Shown: positions 44,733 through 53,731 of the stretch, one piece after another
Position numbering within the stretch: position 1 is the first letter of the stretch
Layout of the letters: every line of letters starts with the position of its first letter
Source: Candidatus Cryosericum septentrionale
Lineage (GTDB): Bacteria; Caldisericota; Caldisericia; Cryosericales; Cryosericaceae
Reading direction: 5' to 3'
DNA length: 64,000 nt
Assembly (NCBI RefSeq): GCF_003570995.1
Contig: NZ_QXIY01000015.1
Coordinates: 17,863 to 81,862, forward strand
Program-made: the position numbers and the translations under genes
Notes under the pieces: model-generated
What the model was told of the DNA's origin: nothing
Seen by the model: the letters and a program-made list of their open reading frames with translations, nothing else
Databases searched by the model: none

Positions 44733-46148
44733 ATGGATGAGAACGAGAAGGCACGGTTGGCGCAGGCACTGAAAGCGCAACTAGCTGGGGGACAGCACCC
44801 TGGTTCCGTCATCCCATCCGTACGTCCGGCCATCCGGCCCGATCTTGCTCCGTTTGCGCTTGCGGCCTGTGCCGCGAATGCCCATCTGCATCGGCATATC
44901 GATGACGCGCTGCGGCTGGCTCACCCCACCTGGGACGCGCACGCGGCGGGCAGCATGCTCGTGCGTCACCCGGCGCTGGTCACCTTGTCCATGGAAGACG
45001 CTGCGTATGCGTGCAGGCTGGTGGGAGTATCGCTGGCGGCACAGCATGACCAGCAGGCGCGGGCCTGCCTGGGTGAGATCATGCGGGACGGCTGGCGCCG
45101 CGCGTGGCAAACGGTCAGCGCCGGCGAGAGCATCAGCCTGGAGCGGTTCAGGGCGATGCATCCCAGGGAACAGCAGCAAGAGCCCGATGTGGAACTGGTG
45201 GTACTGGCATGGTACGCTGGCGTCTGTGGTGTCCCAGTGGCGGAGACCCCGTTGCGTGAGGCTCTGGACCATTCTCTCGTCAAGGCGCTGCACCGCCTGA
45301 CCCTGGCAGCCGCGGAGATCGATCTGGTAAGCCGGTCCCGCTATGATGCCGCTTTGAGGTATGACCAGCTGTGGTGGCGAGCGACCGGTGGCGACAGTGG
45401 AGACCGGGAGCTTGCGACGCGCCTGAGCGCTGCCCGTGACGTTCTCAGGCAGGTGGCGCAGGTGGACCAGACCATCTCTCCAGGACCGGGAGACGTCTGG
45501 CAGTCTGCCTTCCTGCTTGCTGGAACCGATGCCAGACTCGACGATGCGACGGCCGTCAGCATGCTCGCCGGACTCTTCGCCCTGAGGCAGGTGCCGGTGA
45601 CACAGTCATCGACTGCCTACGAACCGACTCCGTCGGTCGGCGCCCCGGCAGATGGCGAGGAACTGCGCAGGGCACGCGCAGACCTTGTGATACAACTGCG
45701 CGAGGCGCACCGCCTGACCGGCGAGCTGGACCGGGCACGCGACCGGCTGAGCGCGCGCGAGGCCGAGATCTCGCGGCTGATGGGCATTCTCTCGGCGCGC
45801 GAGGAGCCTGAGGCCGAAGTGCAGTACACCGTGCGCTCCATCACCGAGCGGGTCCTGGTCGCCGGTGGACATGAGACATTGTCCCGAAACCTGCAGACAT
45901 GGCTTCCCAACAGCGTCTGTATCGCCACAAATGGCAAGGAAGACCTCGACCCGGCAGTCCTTTCCACTACCCGCCTCGTGGTCGTCCTGACGTCGTACAT
46001 CAGCCATTCCTTCTCGGGCAAGGTGATCAACGAGGCACACAAGAGGGACCTGCTCGTCCTGATGCTGGATTGGCGCAGCGCCAAGCACATCTTGCAGGAG
46101 ATCGACCGCGCGCTGACGGCGCAGCAGGACCTTCCGGCAAAGCAGTAG
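44733..46148 (+). CDS. DUF2325-domain protein with helical N-terminus and coiled coil
   Basis: This 471-residue soluble protein has an alpha-helical, Ala-rich region at residues ~1-300 with no recognised family. A predicted coiled coil at ~310-360 (RRARADLVIQLREAHRLTGE onward) follows, and the C-terminal ~90 residues resemble DUF2325 (VLVAGGHETLSRNL, TTRLVVVLTSYISHSFSG, LLVLMLDWRS). DUF2325 is an uncharacterised Rossmann-like domain found in Clostridia and other anaerobes. GGGAGGTGAG precedes the ATG. The gene stands alone on the plus strand, followed by a genomic repeat. Confidence 0.7.
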   Translation: MDENEKARLAQALKAQLAGGQHPGSVIPSVRPAIRPDLAPFALAACAANAHLHRHIDDALRLAHPTWDAHAAGSMLVRHPALVTLSMEDAAYACRLVGVSLAAQHDQQARACLGEIMRDGWRRAWQTVSAGESISLERFRAMHPREQQQEPDVELVVLAWYAGVCGVPVAETPLREALDHSLVKALHRLTLAAAEIDLVSRSRYDAALRYDQLWWRATGGDSGDRELATRLSAARDVLRQVAQVDQTISPGPGDVWQSAFLLAGTDARLDDATAVSMLAGLFALRQVPVTQSSTAYEPTPSVGAPADGEELRRARADLVIQLREAHRLTGELDRARDRLSAREAEISRLMGILSAREEPEAEVQYTVRSITERVLVAGGHETLSRNLQTWLPNSVCIATNGKEDLDPAVLSTTRLVVVLTSYISHSFSGKVINEAHKRDLLVLMLDWRSAKHILQEIDRALTAQQDLPAKQ

Positions 46149-46193
46149 GATCGTGGTCGTCCTCGTGACGCCGACCGTACCATTGTTCTGATC

Positions 46194-46264
46194 TGTCATT
46201 CCCGCGCATGCGGGAATCCATACCTCCATCATTGCCTGGTCCCCTCCTTCGCGAGCATGACGGC
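46194..46264. repeat. Interspersed palindromic repeat, copy 2
   Basis: TGTCATTCCCGCGCATGCGG and GAATCCAT, then a spacer and CCTCCTTCGCGAGCATGACGG; the same order of blocks as at 15476-15550. The core palindrome ATTCCCGC/GCGGGAAT is intact. Confidence 0.7.
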
Positions 46265-46377
46265 GAAGGCATCAGGGCTAACGTAATGCATTGTTGCCGT
46301 TGCCCAGGGCGCCGAGCGCCATATACTAAAAGGTCAGGCCCAGATGAGTCTGCGCCGCGAACGTGGAGGTTTGGATA

Positions 46378-47154
46378 GTGAAAATGCGCAAGGCAGTGGG
46401 ATGGATCCTGCTGGTGATAGCCGTTGCAGCGGCAGTCGTCGTTGCAGTCGGATTCAGCCGTAACCGTGCGGACGGGCGTCATGTGGTCGCCTACGTGCAG
46501 TCGGCGGACGTCTGGCAAGCCAGACAACGTCTCCTGTGGCAGGAGATTGGCGTCGTTTATGATGCCCAGGTGGCACAGCAGGAGCGCATTCTGCAGATGA
46601 CCGAGGCTGAAGAAGCGGCAGACGTGGCTGCAGTCGAGGCCGGAGACCACGAGGCCATGATACGCCAGGACAACCGCGAGGACCAGCTGGTCCGGTCTGT
46701 CATCGCCGGTGTCGACCCCACAATCGTCGCCCAGCTCCAACCCGTGGTGGAGCTGGCATGGCCGCTGGCAGGACCCATGATGGTCACGTCGCCCTATGGC
46801 GAACGGATGCACCCCATCATCCGTGAAGAGGCGTTTCACCGGGGCATCGACCTGCGCACTCACTACGGCTCACCCATCGTTGCGCCCGCTGATGGGGTGG
46901 TCCTGTACATCGGCCGCAAGACTGCCTATGGCAACATGATCGTCCTCCTGCATGGTGGAGGCATTGCCACCGTCTACGGCCACCTGTGGAAGTTTACGGT
47001 CCAGCCCTACGAACGCGTCCAGAAAGGGCAGCTCCTCGGGTATACGGGCAACACTGGTTTCAGCACTGGTCCCCACCTTCACTTCGAGGTGCGCCAGAAT
47101 GGCGAACCGACCAATCCGCTGGAGTGGCTGCCTCCCATCGAGACAACCGAATAG
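46378..47154 (+). CDS. M23-family (LytM) peptidase, membrane-anchored
   Basis: This 258-residue protein has a signal-anchor helix (residues ~7-25), a helical stretch with many Gln/Glu (~50-110) and the LytM zinc domain. That domain includes SPYGERMHPI, the Zn ligands in FHRGIDLR (His, Asp) and GPHLHFEVR (HxH) near residue 235, with YGHL in between. It cleaves peptidoglycan cross-bridges or regulates such cleavage outside the membrane. GTG 46378 is 7 bases after GGAGGT; the later ATG 46384 is too far. A short dyad (47159-47174) follows the stop. A second M23 gene occurs at 52863. Confidence 0.88.
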   Translation: MKMRKAVGWILLVIAVAAAVVVAVGFSRNRADGRHVVAYVQSADVWQARQRLLWQEIGVVYDAQVAQQERILQMTEAEEAADVAAVEAGDHEAMIRQDNREDQLVRSVIAGVDPTIVAQLQPVVELAWPLAGPMMVTSPYGERMHPIIREEAFHRGIDLRTHYGSPIVAPADGVVLYIGRKTAYGNMIVLLHGGGIATVYGHLWKFTVQPYERVQKGQLLGYTGNTGFSTGPHLHFEVRQNGEPTNPLEWLPPIETTE

Positions 47155-47216
47155 GGGACGGTCATCAGTGACCGCATCCTCAGTGTTTGGCGCTCCGCAC
47201 TAGAGTCAAAGAGTTC

Positions 47217-48047
47217 TCAAGCTGACTGATGTGGGGTGATCGATGCTGACGTTGCTGGGCGAAAGTATGCCCACAGCGCTCCGGTCAGGTAGGCAATCCA
47301 TGTGATGACCTGGACGAGATTGGGGCTGTCAACATATCCGAAGATAGAACCCAGGAGCCCGCCGACGATACTGGTGTCACTCAGTAGAGCCCGCGTGGAC
47401 CAGAGAGGGGCGATTCCTGTCGGCAGAAGCCCAAGACCCTGGAACTCGCCGATACCCCCGACCAGGAGACCGGCGGCCATGACGATGAGGAGGACGCTCA
47501 TGACGGTGAAAAACGGCTTGAGAGCCATACGCCTGCTCCCGCCATAAACGATCTCGCCAAGAATGGCGGCAACGGTGAAGCCGAGCACGGCGCCGCTGAT
47601 GGTTGCAGCTGGACTGGCATGCTGCGTGGAGCCGACGACGAAGAGGACGGTCTCGATACCCTCCCGGATCACAGAGATGAATGCGAGCGAGGCGAGTGTC
47701 CACACAGAACCGCCACTGACGGCATGCAGCACGCGTTGCCGTAGGCTGGAACCGATCGTTGCTGACTCGCGCTTCATCCAGAGGGTCATCCACGTCAGGA
47801 TGATGACCGCCAGGAACTTCAGACTTCCCTCGAGGGGCGCCTGGAAGCGTTCGACCTTCGTCGTGTGCAGGACGGCGAAGATACCAACAGCTGCCGCAAC
47901 GCTGAGAATCGCCGCCGCCACTGTCCCCAGCCACACCTTGCCCGCAGACCGGCTGGCGCCCAGTTGACGCAGGTGGGCCAGAATGATAGCCAGCACGACC
48001 GCTATCTCTACTCCCTCTCGAAGTGTTATAATGAACGTATTCAGCAT
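47217..48047 (-). CDS. FTR1-family iron permease
   Basis: This 276-residue membrane protein has seven or so helices and two REGxE motifs, the family hallmark: TLREGVEIAVV near residue 10 and VIREGIETVLF near residue 125. It imports ferrous/ferric iron in EfeU/FTR1 systems. No EfeO/EfeB or cupredoxin partner is present, so it may act alone or with a partner elsewhere. A TTGACA promoter precedes it. Confidence 0.9.
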   Translation of the reverse strand: MLNTFIITLREGVEIAVVLAIILAHLRQLGASRSAGKVWLGTVAAAILSVAAAVGIFAVLHTTKVERFQAPLEGSLKFLAVIILTWMTLWMKRESATIGSSLRQRVLHAVSGGSVWTLASLAFISVIREGIETVLFVVGSTQHASPAATISGAVLGFTVAAILGEIVYGGSRRMALKPFFTVMSVLLIVMAAGLLVGGIGEFQGLGLLPTGIAPLWSTRALLSDTSIVGGLLGSIFGYVDSPNLVQVITWIAYLTGALWAYFRPATSASITPHQSA

Positions 48048-48104
48048 ATCTCACCCTTTCGTGCCGGCTCACAACAGGCGCTCAGCAAGAAAGTATATGT
48101 AGCT

Positions 48105-48134
48105 ATTCTAATAAACAAGTGAAGCAGGTGTCAA
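48105..48134 (-). promoter_or_regulatory. Promoter of the FTR1 gene
   Basis: On the minus strand, TTGACA (48129-48134), 18 bases, then TAGAAT (48105-48110). The segment just downstream (48080-48104) is AT-rich and could hold a metal-regulator site, but no Fur or DtxR consensus is evident. Confidence 0.6.
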
Positions 48135-48145
48135 CATCGTCGTCT

Positions 48146-48976
48146 TTACGCCCCTGGCACGATGCCGCCCATTGGCGTCAGATTGAGCCCGTTTGCCCGC
48201 AGAACCCGAATGAGTGCATTGAGTCCCACGGAATCGCAGGCCATGTGACCGGCGACGACGAGCGTCCCTTTGACCTCTGACTGGCGGAGCTTCAGGATGT
48301 CGGCGACCTCCATGTGGAGGGTCATCACGGTCCCGACGCCATGGCGCCAGTACGTCTGGACGACGGCAGCGCCACCGTTGGTGCCGCCCGCGAAGGCGGT
48401 GACGACCTTGCCGGCTGGCGCAGCGGGGTCCCCGACGACCACCGCGGGACGTGTCTTCGCGTGCGCGTACTCTGGGAGTTCGAGCAGGATAGCGGTGAGG
48501 TCCTGTACGGTCGCTGCAGGACCAGTCTCGGCCAGGCGCCGCTGAACGTGGGCGTCCACGATGCGTTCCATCATCAGGTCGCAGGGATAGTGGACGTTCA
48601 TGAATGGCATCCCCATCAGGCGGGCGACGCTGGGCATGTAGTCCCAGTTGCGCATATGGTTGTTTCGCTCGACACCGAATTGCCGGGGCCTCAGGGCCTC
48701 ACGTGCCTCGTCCTCTGGTACACCTGCTTTCGTGAGGGTCTGCAGTTGTCGGTTCATGACGAGGTGGAGATTCAGCATGGCGTCGTCTCCCTGCGGGTGG
48801 TGCACGATAACGCCATCGTACCCCAGGTCGCGGGCGATGCTCAGCAGACCCGTGTCGGCGTCAATGCACACCAGTGCCTTCGTGATCTCACCGGGTACGT
48901 ACACCTGTGTGTCCTCCGGGACCTCCGTGAGTCCCGCCATGTCCAGTGCCAGTTGCATGATTCTGTCCGTGTGCAT
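48146..48976 (-). CDS. NIF3-like dinuclear-metal protein
   Basis: This 276-residue protein carries the NIF3/YqfO blocks KALVCIDADTGLLSIARD, GVIVHHP (His pair, ~residue 57) and the C-terminal GTLVVAGHMACDSVGLNAL with metal-binding His. NIF3-like proteins form hexamers with two metals per subunit and have uncertain function, possibly GTP-cyclohydrolase- or hydrolase-related. A longer minus-strand frame is not available. It is followed 12 bases downstream on the operon side by the kinase-like gene (48989-50650), whose stop is upstream of this start. Confidence 0.72.
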   Translation of the reverse strand: MHTDRIMQLALDMAGLTEVPEDTQVYVPGEITKALVCIDADTGLLSIARDLGYDGVIVHHPQGDDAMLNLHLVMNRQLQTLTKAGVPEDEAREALRPRQFGVERNNHMRNWDYMPSVARLMGMPFMNVHYPCDLMMERIVDAHVQRRLAETGPAATVQDLTAILLELPEYAHAKTRPAVVVGDPAAPAGKVVTAFAGGTNGGAAVVQTYWRHGVGTVMTLHMEVADILKLRQSEVKGTLVVAGHMACDSVGLNALIRVLRANGLNLTPMGGIVPGA

Positions 48977-48988
48977 GAGTGCCCCCGC

Positions 48989-50650
48989 CTAGTAGTTGAA
49001 GTAGCTGTTGCCGATGAACTCGCGAATGATGGATGTGCTGGGGATGACGTCGATGTCCATCACCGGCAGGAAGTAGTCCAGGAACCGGATCAGCCGGCGT
49101 GCCTCGGAGTACTCGGGCACCGTGTTGTCGATCTGCAGCAGAAGCTGCATGGCGTAGTTCTTGAGGAAGGCCAGCTCGTACACAAGCGACGAGTTGAACA
49201 TGGCGTCGGCGTTCTCCTGGAAGGGGAAGATGTGCCGTTCCTCGCCCATGCGGACAGAGTGCCAGATCTGCAGGGTCTGCAGGGCCGAGTACCCGCGGAA
49301 GTTGTGGTCACGCACCATGCGCCGCAGGATCCGTACGTCCGTCGTCGGGATGCGGTTGTCGGCGTCCAGGTTGAGGAAGGTGAGAGCCGACACGTAGATG
49401 CGGAACTTGAAGGGGTCCGGTATCTGCGCGGTCAGCTGTGGGTTCAGCCCATGGATGCCCTCGACGACGAGAATGGTGCGGTCGTTGGGAATGACGGTTT
49501 CGCCAGTATCGGAGGAGGTCCCGGCCTTGAAGCTGTACCTCGGCAGCGTGACAGTCACCCCGGCCAGGATACGGTTGAGATCGTCGTTGAACCTCGCCGT
49601 GTTGAGCGACTCCAGACACTCGAAGTCGGGTTGGCTCTCTGCGTCCCGAGGTGTCTTGTCGCGGTCGACGAAGTAGTCGTCCAGCGAGATAGCATGAGGG
49701 TCGAAGCCGTTGACCCTGAGCTGCAGGGCAAGCCGCTTACTGACTGTTGTCTTGCCGGACGAGGACGGGCCTGCGATGAGGACCAGGTGGGCTCCAGAGG
49801 CCGTAACGCGGTCGGCCAGCTGCGCGATCTTTTTCTCATGCAGCATCTCGCTCACCATGATGAGTTCGCGGGTTCCGCCGCCGGCCACGACATCGTTGAG
49901 GTCTCCCGTCGTTTCCACGCCGATGATGCGTCCCCACTCCTCCGCCTCATCGAAGATGTCGGCCAGTTTGGCCTGAGGCACGTAGTCCGGCAGAGCGGTG
50001 GGGCTGGTGATGCCGGGGAAGACAAGCACCATACCGGTGCGATAGGGGATGAGGTCGAAGAGCGGCGTATCACCGGTGCTGTGTGGCATGAAGCCGTAGA
50101 AGTAGTTGGGGTGTTTGCCCAGGTAGTAGATGTTGACGGTGGACTTGCTGCGGTAGCGCAGCAGCTCGGCTTTGTCGTGCATGCCCAGGTTCTCCAGCAG
50201 CTGCAGGGCATCCCACTTGTACAGCTCCTGCTTCTGGTACTCCAGGTCCTGGTCGATGAGCTCGTGCATGTGCTGCTTGATCTGGGCGATCTCGTCGTCG
50301 GTCACGCGCATCTCCCGGAAGTCGCAGAACAGCCCCTGCCCCAGCGAATGAAGGACCCGGAGCCTCCGGTCGGGAAAGAGGTCACGTGCTGCAGCGTACA
50401 GGATGAACACGAGACCACGCTGGTAGATGCGTGCGCCGTCTTCGACGCTCATGTCGATGAAGCGGACGGTGGCGTCGTGGTTCAGCGTCTTGAACAGCTC
50501 ACGGATGTCGTTGTTGACGCGTGCCGCCATGATGCGTGACGTGTGGTACGCTGCGTAATCCTTTGCCAGCGAGTCCAGACGGACCCCTCGCGGGTATAGG
50601 ACGTCCTGGCCGGTCTCTTCTATGTGCAGCCTGATCATCTCTGTCGCCAT
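48989..50650 (-). CDS. TGS-domain uridine-kinase-like protein
   Basis: This 553-residue protein of the Firmicutes type has an N-terminal TGS/threonyl-tRNA-synthetase-like region (residues ~1-220, with HSLGQGLFCDF) and a P-loop kinase domain. The kinase has Walker A GPSSSGKTT (~residue 299), ISLDDYFVDRDKTP, VVEGIHGLNP and the C-terminal lid RIPTTDVRILRRMVRD. Family members are annotated as uridine kinase or nucleoside kinase, but their exact phosphoacceptor is unproven. The protein is complete and starts with ATG 50650. Confidence 0.9.
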   Translation of the reverse strand: MATEMIRLHIEETGQDVLYPRGVRLDSLAKDYAAYHTSRIMAARVNNDIRELFKTLNHDATVRFIDMSVEDGARIYQRGLVFILYAAARDLFPDRRLRVLHSLGQGLFCDFREMRVTDDEIAQIKQHMHELIDQDLEYQKQELYKWDALQLLENLGMHDKAELLRYRSKSTVNIYYLGKHPNYFYGFMPHSTGDTPLFDLIPYRTGMVLVFPGITSPTALPDYVPQAKLADIFDEAEEWGRIIGVETTGDLNDVVAGGGTRELIMVSEMLHEKKIAQLADRVTASGAHLVLIAGPSSSGKTTVSKRLALQLRVNGFDPHAISLDDYFVDRDKTPRDAESQPDFECLESLNTARFNDDLNRILAGVTVTLPRYSFKAGTSSDTGETVIPNDRTILVVEGIHGLNPQLTAQIPDPFKFRIYVSALTFLNLDADNRIPTTDVRILRRMVRDHNFRGYSALQTLQIWHSVRMGEERHIFPFQENADAMFNSSLVYELAFLKNYAMQLLLQIDNTVPEYSEARRLIRFLDYFLPVMDIDVIPSTSIIREFIGNSYFNY

Positions 50651-50711
50651 TGTGATGCCTCCTGACTTCTCAGTCTACGCTTACCGCCAAGAGGGACAAG
50701 ACGTGATCGGA

Positions 50712-51599
50712 CTAGTTACCGTCGTTATCTATCACAACGTATGTTCCGATGAGGTTACTAACCACCAGTCCTTTTAATCGGGCTGAATTAATGACCTGGA
50801 CGACGCGCCGTTCATTGGTATCCACGATCGCTATCAAGTCGGGACTGGTTTCACTGGATTTCTGCAGAAGCACAGCAACAAGCGTTCCCGGCGGAATGCG
50901 CTGCTGCTTTTCAGAAGTGGGATATGAGGACGCACGATTTGTGGACTCAAGATGATAAACCGCCAGAGAAGAGACTGCTACCGCCCGGCGGCCGGTCGTT
51001 TGTACCATGGGATCAGCCATGGCAAGCTGCCGTGCCAGCTCCAGCCGAACAAAGAGAGGCATGGACGACTCCTGGACACTGGCATCGGCCGGCGTTTTCA
51101 TACCCACTACGCCGACAACGGACGCAGAGTGAGGGTCAACCAGAATGTAGCCATCCACGCCCCGCACTTCTGCGCGGACCAGGCCCGTCGCAGAATCCCA
51201 TCGTGCATCTGTGACTACTGCTGAACGTGCCCCGGGTGTGACTAGTACTATCAGTTTATTCCACATCTGATGCAGCAGCAGCTCCGTTGCATCGGGGATG
51301 GGTGTTTCTTTCTGTGTTTCCTGAAGCAAACGCACACTGGGGGACAATTGTGCCGTGGCGTGGATCGCTGTTCTCAGCGGAGCGGTTCCAACAAACCACC
51401 CGATCACAAGAGTTACTGCAACTGCAGAACAGCAGACTCCGCGCCAGATCCGCACATGACGCCAATGGGTCTGCAGGCGTTCAAGCCGTTTAATCAGGCG
51501 TTGTTCGCTTTTCTCCTTCCATTTGTCGTCGGGTGCCGGGTCGATCTCATTCCAGTTGGCCGACCGGAGAATACGTTCCAGTTCCTCTTGCGTCAACAT
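50712..51599 (-). CDS. Membrane protein, probable anti-sigma factor of the adjacent ECF-like sigma gene
   Basis: This 295-residue protein has a charged cytoplasmic N-terminus of ~50 residues (many Lys/Arg and Glu), one membrane helix at ~52-70 (VCCSAVAVTLVIGWFVG) and an extracytoplasmic domain of about 220 residues. This topology is typical of anti-sigma factors, although no conserved anti-sigma motif such as HxxxCxxC is seen. Its ATG overlaps the sigma stop (ATGTTGA, 51593-51599), giving strict translational coupling. The outer domain is of unknown family and may sense envelope state. Confidence 0.68.
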   Translation of the reverse strand: MLTQEELERILRSANWNEIDPAPDDKWKEKSEQRLIKRLERLQTHWRHVRIWRGVCCSAVAVTLVIGWFVGTAPLRTAIHATAQLSPSVRLLQETQKETPIPDATELLLHQMWNKLIVLVTPGARSAVVTDARWDSATGLVRAEVRGVDGYILVDPHSASVVGVVGMKTPADASVQESSMPLFVRLELARQLAMADPMVQTTGRRAVAVSSLAVYHLESTNRASSYPTSEKQQRIPPGTLVAVLLQKSSETSPDLIAIVDTNERRVVQVINSARLKGLVVSNLIGTYVVIDNDGN

Positions 51600-52183
51600 T
51601 CTCTCACCTTCCCCTCATGAGTACAACGCGATTCATCTGGATTTACTTCGATGCCTGAGCGTAGGATGCGACAGGCATGCTGAAGGGCATTGCTCACTCG
51701 CTTCGCTGTACAGCCAAGAATCGCGGCAACCTCCCGTGGCTTCAGTTCCTCACTGTAACAAAGCATGACGCACGCTCGTTCAAAGGGGGTCAGGCCCACT
51801 GCAGCGGTCCGCAGCTCGCTCTCGTGACGTTGTGCTTCACTGACCATGTCATCATAGTCAGGGTCAGACTCATTATCTCCGACGCGGACACGCGCAAGGT
51901 ACCGTTCCTCAGCACGATGATGGCGAAACCATGACATAGCCTCGTTGTTAGCGACGCGATACAGCCATTGAACCAAAGGAGCACTGCCATGCGCCAGCTT
52001 AGGCAGGTTGTCCACCATCTTGGCAAAGGTGGCCTCGGTCAGCTCCTCGGCCAGGTCTCGTTCCAGCACTGTATGGATGAGACACGCAAGGATGCGGTCA
52101 CGGTATCGCTCATACAGCACAGCTACTGCACCCGTGTCGCTTAATGCATCTTTCAGAAGTTCCTTGTCAGACTTGCCTTCCAC
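51593..52183 (-). CDS. ECF-like sigma-70 factor
   Basis: This 196-residue sigma factor has region 2 at residues ~15-90 (LYERYRDRILACLIHTVLER, WLYRVANNEAMSWFRHH) and region 4 near 125-180 (LTPFERACVMLCYSEELKPREVAAILGCTAKRVSNAL). GTG 52183 has a G-rich site (AAAGGGGG) 8 bases upstream; longer frames run through a perfect hairpin at 52210-52240. It is followed by its likely membrane anti-sigma partner and lies next to genes for a membrane protein, an M23 peptidase and a secreted protein, so it probably controls an envelope response. Confidence 0.88.
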   Translation of the reverse strand: MEGKSDKELLKDALSDTGAVAVLYERYRDRILACLIHTVLERDLAEELTEATFAKMVDNLPKLAHGSAPLVQWLYRVANNEAMSWFRHHRAEERYLARVRVGDNESDPDYDDMVSEAQRHESELRTAAVGLTPFERACVMLCYSEELKPREVAAILGCTAKRVSNALQHACRILRSGIEVNPDESRCTHEGKVREC

Positions 52184-52209
52184 CAGATCCGCCCCCTTTT
52201 TCAATGATA

Positions 52210-52240
52210 GTATACCCCCGAGGATTGCTCGGGGGTATAC
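52210..52240. terminator. Perfect 13-bp hairpin upstream of the sigma gene
   Basis: GTATACCCCCGAG/CTCGGGGGTATAC with a 5-base loop. It follows the gene at 52258-52812 and precedes the sigma start, so it may end or attenuate read-through between them. There is no T run in either direction. Confidence 0.55.
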
Positions 52241-52257
52241 AACTCTTATTGAGGGGA

Positions 52258-52812
52258 TTATTGGGGACCGTTGAGGAGAAACTGACCCTCTGTTATTTCC
52301 TGCCATGATGAGCTGTAAGGAACAATCAGGTATCCAATAACAGACCAGGCTTTGGTTGGTCCTGCACCAAGAACTTGGCGCAGCCGGAAGAAGACGAATA
52401 TACCTTGCTTTGGAAACATACCAAGAAAGAGCTGGTCTCCATTCTTGGGATCTTTTCCATAATCCTGAAAGTCCGAGGCTTGTACTTTGAATCTATATTG
52501 AGGCCGTAGATCGAGATAATCATCATCTGTTGCAAGAGAGGCGGCCAATGCTTTTCGTGGGTCCAGAAGTTCGGGGTGTTTGCCACTGTCCGCCAGTTTC
52601 TGATCCTCCAGCAGTTCTGAATGGGGGGACACCATATGGATCCATGGATCGGGGGGAAGAGAAGAATATGGCTTTGGTGTGTACCATGGCCGCCAGACAA
52701 GGAGCACGGCGCTGAGCATGACAACGACTGGAATGATAAGGAGCAGCAGTTTTCTTGTTTTCCTGCTTATATGCAGGAGGTGTCTCTTCTGTATCTTTCG
52801 TTCTGTTTCCAT
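52258..52812 (-). CDS. Membrane-anchored protein of unknown function
   Basis: This 184-residue protein has a basic cytoplasmic start of ~20 residues, one signal-anchor helix at ~22-42 (LLLLIIPVVVMLSAVLLVW) and a 140-residue external domain rich in aromatic and Pro residues. I recognise no family. GGAGG precedes ATG 52812. It lies between the M23 peptidase and sigma genes in the same direction, with intermediate base composition like the rest of 50700-54211, so it is probably part of that envelope module. Confidence 0.6.
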   Translation of the reverse strand: METERKIQKRHLLHISRKTRKLLLLIIPVVVMLSAVLLVWRPWYTPKPYSSLPPDPWIHMVSPHSELLEDQKLADSGKHPELLDPRKALAASLATDDDYLDLRPQYRFKVQASDFQDYGKDPKNGDQLFLGMFPKQGIFVFFRLRQVLGAGPTKAWSVIGYLIVPYSSSWQEITEGQFLLNGPQ

Positions 52813-52862
52813 AGTATGCCTCCGCTAGGATAGTGCCAATTGACCAATGTACGATGTGTTTG

Positions 52863-53675
52863 TTATCCACCTGAAGAAGATGCCAGGAGCGGCAGGGGAT
52901 TAACCGGCGTACTGTCCCTTCGTACTTCAAAGTGTAGGTGCGGTCCGGTGCTGAATCCGGTGGAACCCGACAGCCCGATGGCCTCTCCTTTGCTGACCGA
53001 TTGTCCAACGTGCACATTGGTATGGCTCAAGTGCCCATAGATGCTCGCCAGATGGGTGGAGTGGCGGATCACGATACAATTGCCATATCCCCATTTGCGT
53101 CCCTCCCAGGCGACAACTCCTCGTTCGGCTGCCTTGACGGACGTTCCCAGAGGCGCAACCAGGTCAATGCCGAGATGGTCGAGTTCCTGGCCAATAACGG
53201 GATGCTCGCGCGGGCCAAACGGCGATGTTACCTCCAGGTCACCATCAAGAGGAGCAGTCAGTTGCTTGGGAGTTGCCAGGGCAACAACCTGCCACTGCCG
53301 TGCTTTTGTCGTCATACGGCGAAAGAAAGCATCTTCAAGCGTTAGTTCGTGCACCATTGCAGTCGGATTCTGTGCTTCAACAGCACCCCATGTTGCTTGT
53401 TCCGTTCTCCGTGCTTCCAGAGATGAAATAGGGTGCAGGATACTGAACGGTGCGTTGAGAGACGAAGGAGTGATGTCTCCATGTGCAGTCACCTGTGACC
53501 GGTACCACATCCACGATCCAGTCGCAAGAGCCAGGACAAGAACAATCGTCAGGCATCCTTTTCTGCGCCGATGCATTCGCGGCGAGGACCTGTGCTGTTT
53601 CTGTTGAGCGTCAGGAACATAGAATCCACTTGAATATGTGTCTGCCTTTTTTGATTGTTTCTGATTCATGTCCAT
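52863..53675 (-). CDS. M23-family (LytM) peptidase with signal anchor
   Basis: This 270-residue protein has a basic cytoplasmic tail (RMHRRRKG), a membrane segment at ~41-57 and a LytM domain with SPFGPREHPV, HLGIDLVAP (zinc His and Asp), YGHLS and GPHLHFEVRRD near residue 250. All zinc and catalytic residues are in place. It would act on peptidoglycan outside the membrane. The ATG at 53675 is only 4 bases from GGAG; the ATG at 53669 has 10 bases. The gene lies within the sigma/anti-sigma envelope cluster. Confidence 0.85.
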   Translation of the reverse strand: MDMNQKQSKKADTYSSGFYVPDAQQKQHRSSPRMHRRRKGCLTIVLVLALATGSWMWYRSQVTAHGDITPSSLNAPFSILHPISSLEARRTEQATWGAVEAQNPTAMVHELTLEDAFFRRMTTKARQWQVVALATPKQLTAPLDGDLEVTSPFGPREHPVIGQELDHLGIDLVAPLGTSVKAAERGVVAWEGRKWGYGNCIVIRHSTHLASIYGHLSHTNVHVGQSVSKGEAIGLSGSTGFSTGPHLHFEVRRDSTPVNPLPLLASSSGG

Positions 53676-53731
53676 TCCACTCCTTTAGAAAGAGCCGCAG
53701 AGGCCCGGGATCTGACCTTTGTCAGTCAGTA

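Noticed and set aside
48314..50539. A 741-codon plus-strand open frame opposite the kinase-like and NIF3-like genes
   Set aside because: It is antisense to two well-supported genes, has no ribosome site or recognisable domain, and its composition (many His, Val, Asp) is the usual mirror of GC-rich coding DNA.
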